A DNA stretch of 64,000 bases from NCBI GenBank assembly GCA_050290265.1, contig JBNKHI010000011.1, forward strand, positions 17,651 to 81,650, written 5' to 3'. Below, piece by piece: positions 17,715 through 26,517 of the stretch. A program made the translations under genes and the position numbers. The number at the start of each line of letters is the position of its first letter. Within the stretch, counting starts at the first letter, position 1. The stretch comes from JBNKFV01 sp050290265. Its GTDB lineage: Bacteria; Pseudomonadota; Gammaproteobacteria; Pseudomonadales; Cellvibrionaceae. Below the pieces are notes generated by a model. It had not been told where the DNA came from. It made no database searches and saw nothing but the letters and a program-made list of their open reading frames with translations.

Positions 17715-18647
17715 TCATATATGCTCTAGAATAGTTCTCACCATAGCCTCAGTACTTGTGTCTGCATGAAAACCCGCAGCCTCTGCCGCAGCCGTTCGTA
17801 GCAGAGGGTAAGCACCAAAAGCAGCTTCTAAGTCTGAATCAGGCTTATAACCCACCAAATCAACCGAGACAGCCAGTTGTTCTGCAACGGCTCCTACTAA
17901 CTCACGCATTGCACAGCGCACTGCAGGCAAAGTGACAACTCTTGAGCGGGGCATCAAACTGGAGTCTAGACTTGCCGCATGTATAAGATTATTCACACAA
18001 CGCTGAAGAGACATTAACCACATTGTTGCGGATGCAGATACTGGTGAAACAAATGGCTGGCCAGCTCTAAGTTGGTGAAAAAGATTACTCATAAAAGCAG
18101 ATTTTAAACCACTGGGAGCCATAGGCCGGGCAAGAATCCCTGGTAAACGCACAGCGACAGCATCTATTAAACCGCGCCGGTTCATATCGGCAAGGGCCAA
18201 TTCCACCATTGCTTTGTGCGTTCCATAAACCATAGTGGGCTGAAGACTGCACTGGTCAGTTACAACGGCGGGCAACGGTGCTCCCAAAACAGCAATCGTA
18301 CTGGCATAAACAATGCGAGGACATCCGCCACACTTCACAGCAGTCTCAAACAATGCAAGTGCTGCATCCAGGTTCACTTGCTTCGACAAAGCGGGATCAG
18401 CCTCAGCAGCGCCACCAGGAAGCGCGGCCAAGTGGTACAACACATCCACACCGCCTGCCAATGCCCGACTACACACAGCAGGGTCCTGTAACTGCCCTTC
18501 AATGACGTTCATGTTGGAAGATTGACGTAAGAAGCCAGCAGGAAACTGGTTATCCACCAGAACAAGCTGGATAGACTCATCGTTTAGCAACTGCGCAACT
18601 AACGCAGAACCAATAAAACCACCGGCACCAGTAACAACGACTTTCAT
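17715..18647 (-). CDS. NAD-dependent epimerase/dehydratase (extended SDR)
   Basis: The protein has 310 residues. The N-terminal Rossmann motif is VVVTGAGGFIGSALVAQLL (GxxGxxG), and the catalytic pair is in YGTHKAMVE (YxxxK). It also has VRLPGIL, typical of extended SDRs. The overall shape resembles D-erythronate dehydrogenase-like (DenD) proteins, but no acid-sugar kinase or aldolase is nearby, so the substrate stays open. The 3' end is 119 bp upstream of the cupin start. Confidence 0.82.
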   Translation of the reverse strand: MKVVVTGAGGFIGSALVAQLLNDESIQLVLVDNQFPAGFLRQSSNMNVIEGQLQDPAVCSRALAGGVDVLYHLAALPGGAAEADPALSKQVNLDAALALFETAVKCGGCPRIVYASTIAVLGAPLPAVVTDQCSLQPTMVYGTHKAMVELALADMNRRGLIDAVAVRLPGILARPMAPSGLKSAFMSNLFHQLRAGQPFVSPVSASATMWLMSLQRCVNNLIHAASLDSSLMPRSRVVTLPAVRCAMRELVGAVAEQLAVSVDLVGYKPDSDLEAAFGAYPLLRTAAAEAAGFHADTSTEAMVRTILEHI

Positions 18648-19052
18648 TATGGGATTTCTCCGAGGTAGTCACTTTCTCGGGACTACGCACCAGGCGACAA
18701 TCGTAAGATACAAAAAAATATAAACGTATTATTTGGGCACCATCGTAAAGCAGAACGACACCTCTCACCATGAAAAAAGCCATGAGACCTATCGATATTT
18801 TGGATTCCGGACGTCGATAAAACTGATACCAATAAATGAAGAAAAATTTTCATACCTACCGACGGATACCGATAATTTAGCGCTTTGTCTACGACAGTAT
18901 CATGCCAGCAAACAAAAATAACGAGTCTGTAAAATAAAAACCCAGCATGTAAGCTGGGTGAGAAAGATAGCGTTACCTCACTAATAACGTATTGACGGCA
19001 AAAATGGCAACGCTAGTGTTTGAAAATTCTGCTTTACTCAGCTCACTGTCTA
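18648..19052. other. Intergenic gap of 405 bp
   Basis: This gap is AT-rich and lies upstream of the epimerase gene. It holds a minus-strand intrinsic terminator (18930-18959) and presumably the epimerase promoter. The only sizeable reading frame (62 codons, plus strand) has no recognisable features and is not called. Confidence 0.6.
18930..18959 (-). terminator. Intrinsic terminator for DUF3237/carotenoid oxygenase genes
   Basis: On the minus strand, ACCCAGC, a 6-nt loop and GCTGGGT form a 7-bp stem, followed by TTTTTATTTT. It lies about 95 bp past the DUF3237 stop codon. Confidence 0.8.
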
Positions 19053-19568
19053 TTAAAGCATTTTGTAATAACGCAATGTATTGCCATGTTCTTTGCGCTT
19101 ACCAACACCCACAATAACGTGGCGCGTTAACCAATCATGTTTGCCTTCAGAAACCTCAAAGGTTGGAGATGCACGCAAGTAATATTCATCTTCCGGAACC
19201 ACGGGGCCATTATTAAAAATCCAATTACGAATTTTATCCATAGTGTCAGGATGCTTACCCCAAAGAAAACCTCGATTGTGAATCAAGATCAGGGAACCAT
19301 CGTTTTCTTCTATCATGTAACGTGCGTCGAAAGACAACGTTCCATCAGGCCTAAACATAGCCCAGTCACCACCGCTATCAGGTAATACTTTTCCATTTAA
19401 CAATGGCCCAGAAACCTTTCCAGCGTCAACATAGACGGCGCCGCGACCAAAGCCAGCAGGCGTTGCTGGGATATTGTGGACGCGCTGAAAGTCGAGATCT
19501 ATTTCAAACGCAAACTCAAACTGAGGCCCATCTGATTGTAGATCTTGTGAAGTCATATCTGCTGTCAT
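19053..19568 (-). CDS. DUF3237-family protein
   Basis: The protein has 171 residues. It has the DUF3237 features: FEFAFEIDLDFQRV at the N-terminus, AGKVSGPLLNGKVLPDSGGDW in the middle, then FDARYMIEENDGSLILIHNRG and a late YYLRASPTFEVSEGKHDWL. The family folds as a small beta-barrel of unknown function that recurs in aromatic and steroid catabolic clusters. It lies 73 bp downstream of the carotenoid oxygenase-type gene on the same strand and probably shares its transcript, so it may act on or near the same substrate. Confidence 0.87.
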   Translation of the reverse strand: MTADMTSQDLQSDGPQFEFAFEIDLDFQRVHNIPATPAGFGRGAVYVDAGKVSGPLLNGKVLPDSGGDWAMFRPDGTLSFDARYMIEENDGSLILIHNRGFLWGKHPDTMDKIRNWIFNNGPVVPEDEYYLRASPTFEVSEGKHDWLTRHVIVGVGKRKEHGNTLRYYKML

Positions 19569-19641
19569 TTGCTTAACCTTCTTTGTTATATTTTAGCCTG
19601 TACTCGACCATTGGAGCTAAATAATACGGTAAACACTACCG

Positions 19642-21087
19642 CTATTTTCCGGGAACCCACCAACCATGAACCTGTGGCCGCAGCCGCACAGGAAACTTAA
19701 CCTTGGCAACCGGCGGCGCCGCGATATCGTCCGCTCTAACAATCCAGACCTCTGAGCGGTAGTCATCATCCGAGATCTGTGCGTCAACAACCAGGATTAA
19801 CCAACCATTATCCTGCCCATCTTTGGATGGAACATGCACGGGCTCATTCAGCGCGTGCCCAGGTGGCAAACGCAGATAATCAATCGTGCCACTGGTCAGA
19901 TTGAGTCGCATCATCTGGTTCACGGTAGCGCCCAGTGGTCCTCCGATCATAGGAGGCCCCAACTCCGGGTTGTAGCATAGGTACCATACATTTTCGTAAG
20001 GCCGCCCTTGGTCTACATCGCGAATACGGGGCATATCTCCGCCTGGGCCAATCTCTGATTCAGTAATACCTAGATCAGGGTTTTGTGGATCGATAGTCCA
20101 GCGAGTTAAGCTGGCTTTGATTTCTGACATGTGTTTATTAATACCTGAGGGGTAACGCACAAAATCAAAAAACACCGTATCGTATAAACACAAATCGACA
20201 TGTACCTTTCCATCATCGTCTTCAAATGCGTTGACAAAGTGGAACGACGACACACCTTTAGGCCCCTTAATCCATTTCATTTCGGAGGTATTGCCATAGC
20301 GAGGCATATAGCCTAACCAGCTTTCCTTGTCCTGCTCATGTAACCAGTGCAAACCACCCGCTTTAACCCGGTCAAGATCGGTGGTCGTAGGGAAAATAGG
20401 AAACAGCGCATAATTCTTCGTGATCACCATATCGTGCATCAACGATGTATAAGGCGCGTCAAAGAATTGTTCAGAAATTAAATTGCCATTTTTATCGGCG
20501 ATCCCATAAGCCACTTTGTTAGAACAAAGCTCATCAGCTTCGTAGCCGTGAAAAAACATTTCTCCAGTTTCAGGGTCAATGCGCGGATGGGCGGCCATGG
20601 TAAGTGAAGTTAACTTGCCGTTATAATCCCAGGAACCCACGGTTTCTAATGTTTCTGGATCTACTTTATAAGGGCGACCGTCTTCTTTGGCTAACAATAA
20701 ATGGCCACCGTGCCAAATAGGTGTGGTATTAGCCGCTGTACGGTCGACACCCTGCGCTTCTGGCAAATCAGTATAAGGATTACGATAGCGACCAAATAGA
20801 CGTTTTTGCGCTTTACGTTCCGCCAGGTAACGAGCTGTTTGTACAAACTTAAGGTCGGTATGCACATGACCGTCCTTAAACTGGATGCGATGCACTGTGG
20901 CGTCATCTGACAACACGGGCTCATCGGCATCAAAGGGTGGATACTGAGGATCTGGCACCGCGCGGAAAAAACTACCTTCAATTTCGACAGGAATATCCCC
21001 TTCCACATCTAAATCAAACTGCCTCCATTCAACGCCAGATGGCGTATTTAAACCAGTGTAGTTTGGTGTCTCGGGATATTTTTTCAT
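19642..21087 (-). CDS. Carotenoid oxygenase-family dioxygenase
   Basis: This seven-bladed beta-propeller non-heme iron enzyme has 481 residues. The four iron-binding histidines are visible at the expected spacing: His167 (MAAHPRIDP), His218 (SLMHDMVIT), His283 (SSFHFVNAFE) and His474 (PQVHGWWVPG) near the C-terminus. The family cleaves double bonds of carotenoids or of stilbenoids such as lignostilbene. No carotenoid genes are present here and a MarR regulator lies upstream, which favours an aromatic substrate, but that is inference. There is no signal peptide. Confidence 0.92.
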   Translation of the reverse strand: MKKYPETPNYTGLNTPSGVEWRQFDLDVEGDIPVEIEGSFFRAVPDPQYPPFDADEPVLSDDATVHRIQFKDGHVHTDLKFVQTARYLAERKAQKRLFGRYRNPYTDLPEAQGVDRTAANTTPIWHGGHLLLAKEDGRPYKVDPETLETVGSWDYNGKLTSLTMAAHPRIDPETGEMFFHGYEADELCSNKVAYGIADKNGNLISEQFFDAPYTSLMHDMVITKNYALFPIFPTTTDLDRVKAGGLHWLHEQDKESWLGYMPRYGNTSEMKWIKGPKGVSSFHFVNAFEDDDGKVHVDLCLYDTVFFDFVRYPSGINKHMSEIKASLTRWTIDPQNPDLGITESEIGPGGDMPRIRDVDQGRPYENVWYLCYNPELGPPMIGGPLGATVNQMMRLNLTSGTIDYLRLPPGHALNEPVHVPSKDGQDNGWLILVVDAQISDDDYRSEVWIVRADDIAAPPVAKVKFPVRLRPQVHGWWVPGK

Positions 21088-21151
21088 GTCTCCGTCCTCT
21101 AATCATTAATGATTAAAAATTTTTATTAAATTTATTATCCAGCTGAATATT

Positions 21152-21167
21152 TGTTGCTATTGCAACA
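21152..21167. promoter_or_regulatory. Palindrome in carotenoid oxygenase promoter (candidate MarR site)
   Basis: TGTTGC-TATT-GCAACA is a perfect 6-4-6 inverted repeat about 65 bp upstream of the oxygenase start. It shares the TTGCAAC-type half-site with the sequence in front of the MarR gene at 21771-21783. Confidence 0.45.
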
Positions 21168-21282
21168 GTAACGTCGCCAAACGGGCACAGACTTGATATT
21201 TATGACAAAGTGTCAAAATTGCATCACCCAATTTTCAAGGTGGCAGCGCCAATGCGACAAATAATCCTAAGTGAAATAAGAT

Positions 21283-21732
21283 TCAGGGCTTATTAATATT
21301 ATTGGAAATTCTCTCAAGCAGGGAAAAAAGATTATCTTTTTCATCCGTACTAAAGCCGGCTAATAATCGGCTTTCGCCTTTACTGGCGACGGGTCGCGTT
21401 TTCTTATAAAAAAGCTTGCCGCTGTCAGATAAGGTTAAACAGCTTTTGCGTCCATCATGGCTATCGGCCTTATCCACCAGGTAGCCTTTTGCAATTAAAC
21501 TTTTTACACCGCGACTGACAACCGATCGATCCAGAGCGACCAAATTAATCAGACTTGCCTGATCACTGCCAGGGCAATTAGCTACGCCCGTCATGATGCG
21601 CAACTCAGTACTGGACAGCCCCAATACGGCTCTCGCATCGCGCTCCACTTGCAGATTAATATTATTTGCCAAACGAACAATCACATAACTTATAGATCGT
21701 TCCAGACCTAACATGCTTGCTTTCTTATTCAT
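21283..21732 (-). CDS. MarR-family transcriptional regulator
   Basis: The protein has 149 residues. The winged helix is clear: LSSTELRIMTGVANCPGSDQASLINLVALDRSVVSRGVKSLIAKGYL, then a wing with DSHDGRKSCLTLSDSG (DxRxxxLxLT-like). MarR proteins usually repress a divergent or adjacent operon and respond to small aromatic ligands. The oxygenase gene lies immediately downstream on the same strand, with a 195-bp gap that has its own promoter-like palindrome. Confidence 0.9.
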   Translation of the reverse strand: MNKKASMLGLERSISYVIVRLANNINLQVERDARAVLGLSSTELRIMTGVANCPGSDQASLINLVALDRSVVSRGVKSLIAKGYLVDKADSHDGRKSCLTLSDSGKLFYKKTRPVASKGESRLLAGFSTDEKDNLFSLLERISNNINKP

Positions 21733-21770
21733 AAATCAGCCTCTATAAAAGGCAGATTACGTCATGTTAA

Positions 21771-21783
21771 TTGCATTTGCAAC
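21771..21783. promoter_or_regulatory. Candidate MarR autoregulatory site
   Basis: TTGCA-TT-TGCAA is a 5-2-5 perfect inverted repeat about 40-50 bp upstream of the MarR start codon. Its TTTGCAAC end resembles ATTGCAAC in the oxygenase promoter. Confidence 0.4.
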
Positions 21784-21851
21784 TAAATAAATGGGAGGTC
21801 ATGGAATGAATTATGACGCGAAAAGTAGCTATTTTGTAATGCTAGCCAGGC

Positions 21852-22730
21852 CTACCGAAGTGCTTCAAAACCAGAAACCACATCAAATAATTCCGCATCA
21901 ATACCACTTTGACGCAAACGATGAAAAGTTCTATTAAGGTCTTCCTGCAGTTCATCAATATTCTTCTCTGCACGCTGCATTGCCGCCAAACGGCTAGCAT
22001 TTTCACTGGCTAGTGATTCAGCGCAGGCGCGGAAAAAGCTGACAAAGAGATACTCTCGGAGCAACGCCCGCAGTGTAGGTTCGCGAGCAGGCAAAACTTC
22101 AGGTAGATGATTTGTCGGCCAAGGCATACTCGCAATACGCTGGCGCCAAGGCTGATCCAGGGGTAATAACAGCTGGCTAACAGGAATGTATATCGATCCC
22201 ATTTGAGGACGATGATGCATGACATAAACACTGTCGATCACACCCTCTGCCTGCAGCGCTTCAATCTCTATCAATAATTCGCCAACCAAAGCCGTAATCG
22301 CATTAATCGAATTCGGCAGCTCAAACCCTTCCTGCAATGGTAATGAGGTTTCAGTCAACCGCGCCTGAATACGTTCGCCCACAGCCCACACCATTTTTTT
22401 CCCAGGTAACGGGGCCAAAGTTTTCTCAACGAATTCCACCATAATTTCATTAAACTGACCCACTAGGCCTTGATCAGAACCGAATACAATGACACCGGTT
22501 GCGGCTTTAACTTGCGGACGCGAAGGGGTTGCTGCGTTGGACAAGTATTGCGTTTTAAAGCATGCTGACAAACCCAATTGCACAGTCCTATAGTAATCAT
22601 CCAAAGAGCGGACTGCATTCTCGTATTGTCCAATGCTCGATACAGCAATGGCTTTCATTGTGCGCACTACCGATTCCAACTCATCAGCATTGGCAATTTT
22701 GTGACGCAGACTGGCAACACTTTCACTCAT
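21852..22730 (-). CDS. atpG: N-type ATPase, F1 gamma subunit
   Basis: The protein has 292 residues from the chosen ATG (a start 12 bp upstream at 22742 is also possible). The N-terminal helix SLRHKIANADELESVVRTMKAIA and the C-terminal helix with ENASRLAAMQRAEKNIDELQEDLNRTFHRLRQSGID form the rotor coiled coil inside the alpha/beta hexamer. The central VFGSDQGLVGQFNE matches the gamma family. It is the last gene of the nine-gene operon, 46 bp after the alpha gene. Sequence between the helices is divergent from housekeeping gamma, as expected for the N-type. Confidence 0.92.
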   Translation of the reverse strand: MSESVASLRHKIANADELESVVRTMKAIAVSSIGQYENAVRSLDDYYRTVQLGLSACFKTQYLSNAATPSRPQVKAATGVIVFGSDQGLVGQFNEIMVEFVEKTLAPLPGKKMVWAVGERIQARLTETSLPLQEGFELPNSINAITALVGELLIEIEALQAEGVIDSVYVMHHRPQMGSIYIPVSQLLLPLDQPWRQRIASMPWPTNHLPEVLPAREPTLRALLREYLFVSFFRACAESLASENASRLAAMQRAEKNIDELQEDLNRTFHRLRQSGIDAELFDVVSGFEALR

Positions 22731-22776
22731 AACTGACAGCATTCTCTCTCATACAAAATACGCTCTGGAATAAAAC

Positions 22777-24303
22777 TTAAGCTGACACCAATCCCTCAAG
22801 AGCAAAACGGGTACATGCCAGTATTTGCGTACGGTCATCAGTAGACAATTTTTTCGAGCTGCGAAGGCGCTCAACGATATCCGCAGGGATCTCCGCCGCT
22901 GCCGTCCGCACAGCATGTTCAGCAGCAGGCATTTGATCTAGCGGGACATCATCAAACAAGCCTTCCATTAAAACCAGCAATACTGCAATTTGCTCGATCA
23001 TAGCTACCGGGCTAAATTCAGCCTGCTTTAAGCAGGCACGAATACGCCGACCGTGGGCAATAATTTTTAGCGTGTTATCGTCCAGTCTTGCGCCAAAACG
23101 CGCAAAAGATTCCAATTCTTCAAACTGTGCATAAGCCAGTTTCAGATCGGCAGCAACAGCACGATAGGCAGCTCGTTGGGCCTTACCGCCAACACGGGAA
23201 ACAGACTTTCCAACATCAACAGCAGGTAATACACCCAATTCAAATAACGATGGTGAAAGATAAATCTGGCCATCGGTAATAGAAATTAAGTTAGTAGGAA
23301 TATACGCAGAAATATCCTGCGCTTCGGTTTCGATAATTGGCAGCGCGGTTAGCGATCCGCCACCGAGCTCAGGGCTTAAATGCGTTGCTCGCTCCAATAA
23401 GCGTGAATGTAAATAGAAAATATCTCCTGGAAAGGCTTCGCGTCCCGGCGGCCGGCGCTGCAACAAAGACAGTTCACGGTATGCGCGCGCGTGATGGGTT
23501 AAGTCATCATATACAATTAACACATCCCGCCCCTGCTGCATAAAATATTCCGCAATACTGGTGGCTGCGTAAGGTGCAATATACGCCAAGCCAGGCGGAT
23601 CATTACCCTCAGTAACCACGACCGCGGTATATTCCAACGCGCCTTTTTCACGCAACGTCGAAATTACTTTAGCAACACCAGACGCGCGCTGGCCAATGGC
23701 GCAATACACACATAACACGTTTTGATCGCGCTGGTTAAGAATAGTATCCAGTGCAATTGCCGTTTTACCCGTTTGCCGATCACCAAGAATCAATTCACGT
23801 TGGCCCCGGCCCACAGGAATCAAGGCATCAATAACTTTAATACCCGTCTGCAAGGGGACGCTAACGGGTGCTCGATCCATAATTGCCGGAGATGGACGCT
23901 CAACCGGTAGACGGCCGCTGGCAACCAATTGGCCCTTACCGTCCAGAGGTTCACCAATAGGGTTAAAAATGCGGCCAAGCAAACCATCCCCCACTGGCAC
24001 ATCAACCAGATGATAACAACGTTCAACGTCGTCGCCGGCTTGCAAATGCCAGTAATCACCTAGTAGCACGACACCAATTTCGAGCTCATCAACATTAAAA
24101 GCAATGCCATAAATATCGCCGGGAAAACGCAAGACTTCTTCAAAGCCCACGCCAGGTAAACCAGTTACTTTGGCAATACCCGTAGCAATACTGGTAATGG
24201 TGCCCACTTCTCGTGGTTGCAGTTGTGGCGTATAGGATTCCCGTGCCTGCTGAAGATCAGAAAATACAGAATCGAACGCTGATTGCAGGAAATCTGAGGT
24301 CAT
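22777..24303 (-). CDS. atpA: N-type ATPase, F1 alpha subunit
   Basis: The protein has 508 residues. The Walker A motif is GDRQTGKTAIALDTI, and PAVDVGKSVSRVGGKAQ carries the arginine-finger region. REVGTITSIATGIAKVTGLPGV forms the N-terminal barrel. Alpha supplies the non-catalytic nucleotide sites. Its ATG overlaps the b-subunit stop by 4 bp. The order a-c-b-alpha-gamma without a separate delta gene is diagnostic of the N-ATPase operon, not the housekeeping one. Confidence 0.95.
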   Translation of the reverse strand: MTSDFLQSAFDSVFSDLQQARESYTPQLQPREVGTITSIATGIAKVTGLPGVGFEEVLRFPGDIYGIAFNVDELEIGVVLLGDYWHLQAGDDVERCYHLVDVPVGDGLLGRIFNPIGEPLDGKGQLVASGRLPVERPSPAIMDRAPVSVPLQTGIKVIDALIPVGRGQRELILGDRQTGKTAIALDTILNQRDQNVLCVYCAIGQRASGVAKVISTLREKGALEYTAVVVTEGNDPPGLAYIAPYAATSIAEYFMQQGRDVLIVYDDLTHHARAYRELSLLQRRPPGREAFPGDIFYLHSRLLERATHLSPELGGGSLTALPIIETEAQDISAYIPTNLISITDGQIYLSPSLFELGVLPAVDVGKSVSRVGGKAQRAAYRAVAADLKLAYAQFEELESFARFGARLDDNTLKIIAHGRRIRACLKQAEFSPVAMIEQIAVLLVLMEGLFDDVPLDQMPAAEHAVRTAAAEIPADIVERLRSSKKLSTDDRTQILACTRFALEGLVSA

Positions 24304-25124
24304 AACATGCCTGCTTTTATGGCAGTTTTAGCAACCTTACTGCTTTGATTGTCTGCAACATTGTTATCAGAAACGCGCAGTAATTCATCAACACTCTGCG
24401 CTAGCGACGTCAGATAGTCGTCGATACTCCAAGCCACTTTTTGCCCATTCGAACTCAGTTCAATACCGCAACCTATTGACGGTTCGGTAGCAAACGTTAA
24501 GGAAATAGAAAGTTGTAGAACCTCGTTGATCGTTGTTTCAATCAGTGAACGTTGATTATCAGATAGTGCAAACGCTGATCGAACTGTTAACGCCTGCGTC
24601 GAAGTTGAAAAGGCAGTCAGCAAGGCTGCTTTGTCGACATCATTAAGTTCGCGTAAACGCTGCACAAATATGTCTACCATACTGGACTCCAGCGTTGTAC
24701 CAGCAAGGTCATTAAGCACCTGCCGGGCAATAGCAAACACCTCTCTTCGCGCCTGTTCGCTGACAACCTCTTGTAAACTGTTCCGCTCATTGTCCAATGC
24801 GGCCTGCAATCGTTTTCGCAAAGCATCGGACTCCTCTCGCACCGCATTAAGTGCATGCATGCGTTCGCTTTTGATTTCTTCTGTCAATTGAGCCATGCGT
24901 GTCGTATGGGCTTTATCAATCGCTATATTCTTTTGCTCAAATTCCAAGCGCTGTTTTTCAGCATCGGCCTTGGTAGCATCTGCACTAGCCAATTCAGCAG
25001 CGATGCGTTTCTCACGAGCATCAATAGCATCAAGGATAGGACGATACAAAAAACGTTTCAGTAACCACACCAAAACCAAAAAATTAATAACTTGCGCAAT
25101 AACTGTAAACCAGTCGATCAGCAT
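24300..25124 (-). CDS. atpF: N-type ATPase, F0 b subunit (long form)
   Basis: The protein has 274 residues, much longer than a standard b subunit (about 156). One N-terminal membrane helix is followed by the peripheral-stalk coiled coil (RPILDAIDAREKRIAAELAS...). The C-terminal third (after about residue 150) looks like the delta region: VDIFVQRLRELNDVDKAALL and later GIELSSNGQKVAWSIDDYL. N-ATPases lack a separate delta subunit, and the extended b is thought to replace it. The c-subunit stop is 3 bp upstream. Confidence 0.92.
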   Translation of the reverse strand: MLIDWFTVIAQVINFLVLVWLLKRFLYRPILDAIDAREKRIAAELASADATKADAEKQRLEFEQKNIAIDKAHTTRMAQLTEEIKSERMHALNAVREESDALRKRLQAALDNERNSLQEVVSEQARREVFAIARQVLNDLAGTTLESSMVDIFVQRLRELNDVDKAALLTAFSTSTQALTVRSAFALSDNQRSLIETTINEVLQLSISLTFATEPSIGCGIELSSNGQKVAWSIDDYLTSLAQSVDELLRVSDNNVADNQSSKVAKTAIKAGML

Positions 25125-25127
25125 AAC

Positions 25128-25409
25128 TTATTGACCTGCAGCCTGAGTCATAAAGTAATTCCAAAATGGGTTGGCAAACAACAAAATCATCGACACCACA
25201 AAGCAATAAATTGCTGTGGATTCAATCATCGCCAAGCCGACAAAGAGTGTTCGGGTAATGGTCGCCGACGCATCCGGTTGCTGTGCTAAAGATGACAATG
25301 CCACTGCAACCGCCTTACCTTCACCCAATGAAGGGCCAATAACGCCGAAGGCAACCGTCATTCCAGCAGTGATAATAGATACCACTGCAATAATCGTCAT
25401 ACTGTCCAT
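25128..25409 (-). CDS. atpE: N-type ATPase, F0 c subunit (rotor ring)
   Basis: The two-helix hairpin protein has 93 residues. Helix 1 has GPSLGEGKAVAVALSSLAQQP, with the polar loop QQPDA. Helix 2 has the ion-binding glutamate Glu63 in MIESTAIYCFVVSMILLFANPF. Glu63, Ser64, Thr65 and Tyr68 line up with Glu65, Ser66, Thr67 and Tyr70 of the sodium-binding Ilyobacter tartaricus ring. The helix-1 glutamine ligand (Gln32 there) is Glu30 here. This gives a sodium-type pocket with a second carboxylate. Ion specificity should be treated as open, since proton coupling has been reported for an N-ATPase. Confidence 0.93.
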   Translation of the reverse strand: MDSMTIIAVVSIITAGMTVAFGVIGPSLGEGKAVAVALSSLAQQPDASATITRTLFVGLAMIESTAIYCFVVSMILLFANPFWNYFMTQAAGQ

Positions 25410-25469
25410 AATATTTCCTCAACAAAAGTCATTGTAGTATATTTTTTTTTGCGAAAGTTCGACTTATTT

Positions 25470-26174
25470 TCATTGCTGTTCAGTTGTAGTCGACGCGACA
25501 GGTATTGGTTTTCGTGATCGCGTTGCTGCGGCGATATACACGGTGGCTAGTATAAAAAATATATAAGCCTGCACAATGCCAGTGAGCAAACCAAGCAGTG
25601 TCATCACAATAGGAAACAAAAATGGGGTGATACTGAGTAAGATGGCGATAATCATTGCACCACTCATCATGTTGCCGAACAGCCGGACCGCCAACGCCAA
25701 TGTGCGCGACCCTTCACTGATAATATTAAATGGCAGCATTATGACAGTAGGCTGAGTATAAGAAGCCAAATATCCCCCTAACCCCTGCTGCTGGATACCA
25801 AATATTGGCACCGCCACAAAAACACAAAGCGACAGTCCAACAGTACTGGAGAGTGATCCTGTTGGCGGTTCGAAACCAGGAATGATCGTACCCAGCGCAG
25901 AAAGCGCAACAAACAAAAACAGCGAGCCTAAAAACCCAAGGTATTGATATGGCTGAGACAAACCCACATCTTTAATTTGTTTGCTTATACTAATCACAAT
26001 AACTTCTAACAGATTCTGCCAACGCGAACGGTGCAGACCGGTAGATAAATTACGCGTAATCATAATTGATCCCACTACCAATACCAGCATGACTAGCCAA
26101 GTGAATATGATAGTGGCATTGAGTTTAAACAAACCCATTTGCCAATAGACAATTTGATCGGGACTAAGGTGCAT
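25470..26174 (-). CDS. atpB: N-type ATPase, F0 a subunit
   Basis: The protein has 234 residues from ATG 26174; the longer frame upstream lies over atpR and is not used. It has five to six hydrophobic segments. The essential arginine is in SRTLALAVRLFGNMMSGAMI (the a-Arg210 equivalent), followed by a C-terminal helix pair ILLGLLTGIVQAYIFFILATVY-like. It forms the ion half-channels against the c ring. It overlaps the atpR stop by 11 bp, so the pair is translationally coupled. Confidence 0.92.
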   Translation of the reverse strand: MHLSPDQIVYWQMGLFKLNATIIFTWLVMLVLVVGSIMITRNLSTGLHRSRWQNLLEVIVISISKQIKDVGLSQPYQYLGFLGSLFLFVALSALGTIIPGFEPPTGSLSSTVGLSLCVFVAVPIFGIQQQGLGGYLASYTQPTVIMLPFNIISEGSRTLALAVRLFGNMMSGAMIIAILLSITPFLFPIVMTLLGLLTGIVQAYIFFILATVYIAAATRSRKPIPVASTTTEQQ

Positions 26175-26517
26175 AACGACTATTCTGCTTATTATTGGAT
26201 GAATTTTCTGACGCAGGTTTTTCGCTCGGTGAAGATTCGGTAGGGCGAAGTATTCGTGTTGCAACCAAACGCACAGCCATAAAACCAAGCAGGCCCAGCA
26301 ACATTTTCTGCCAGTTGTCGCCCAGCACAAAATAAAATCCAGCAATCACAATACAGCTTCGCAGCAGCATACTACCCAGAAACAACAGCGCCACCTGTCT
26401 GCGCGATACTAACTGCCGAACGGTTAACCACAGCCCAGCAAAATAAAATGCGCCGAGTAATACGCCGGTGAGAAACGCGGCAAAAACATCGAAGGCATTA
26501 ATCAACATCATCATCAC
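26164..26517 (-). CDS. atpR: N-type ATPase accessory subunit AtpR
   Basis: The protein has 117 residues with three hydrophobic segments (about 8-32, 38-60, 66-82) and a polar, Ser/Glu/Asn-rich C-terminal tail. The second helix carries an arginine in LGSMLLRSCIVIAGF. AtpR is the N-ATPase-specific membrane protein thought to help c-ring assembly by pairing its positive charge with c-subunit carboxylates. It overlaps atpQ by 20 bp, and its stop lies inside atpB. Four adjacent ATGs make the exact start uncertain. Confidence 0.85.
   Translation of the reverse strand: MMMMLINAFDVFAAFLTGVLLGAFYFAGLWLTVRQLVSRRQVALLFLGSMLLRSCIVIAGFYFVLGDNWQKMLLGLLGFMAVRLVATRILRPTESSPSEKPASENSSNNKQNSRYAP

Noticed and set aside
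18733..18921. 62-codon plus-strand frame in the gap upstream of the epimerase gene
   Set aside because: No ribosome-binding site or recognisable sequence; the region is better explained as promoter plus terminator.
25470..26345. Longer start for the a subunit at 26345
   Set aside because: The extra N-terminal residues come from the antiphase of atpR; ATG 26174 gives a normal a subunit coupled to the atpR stop.
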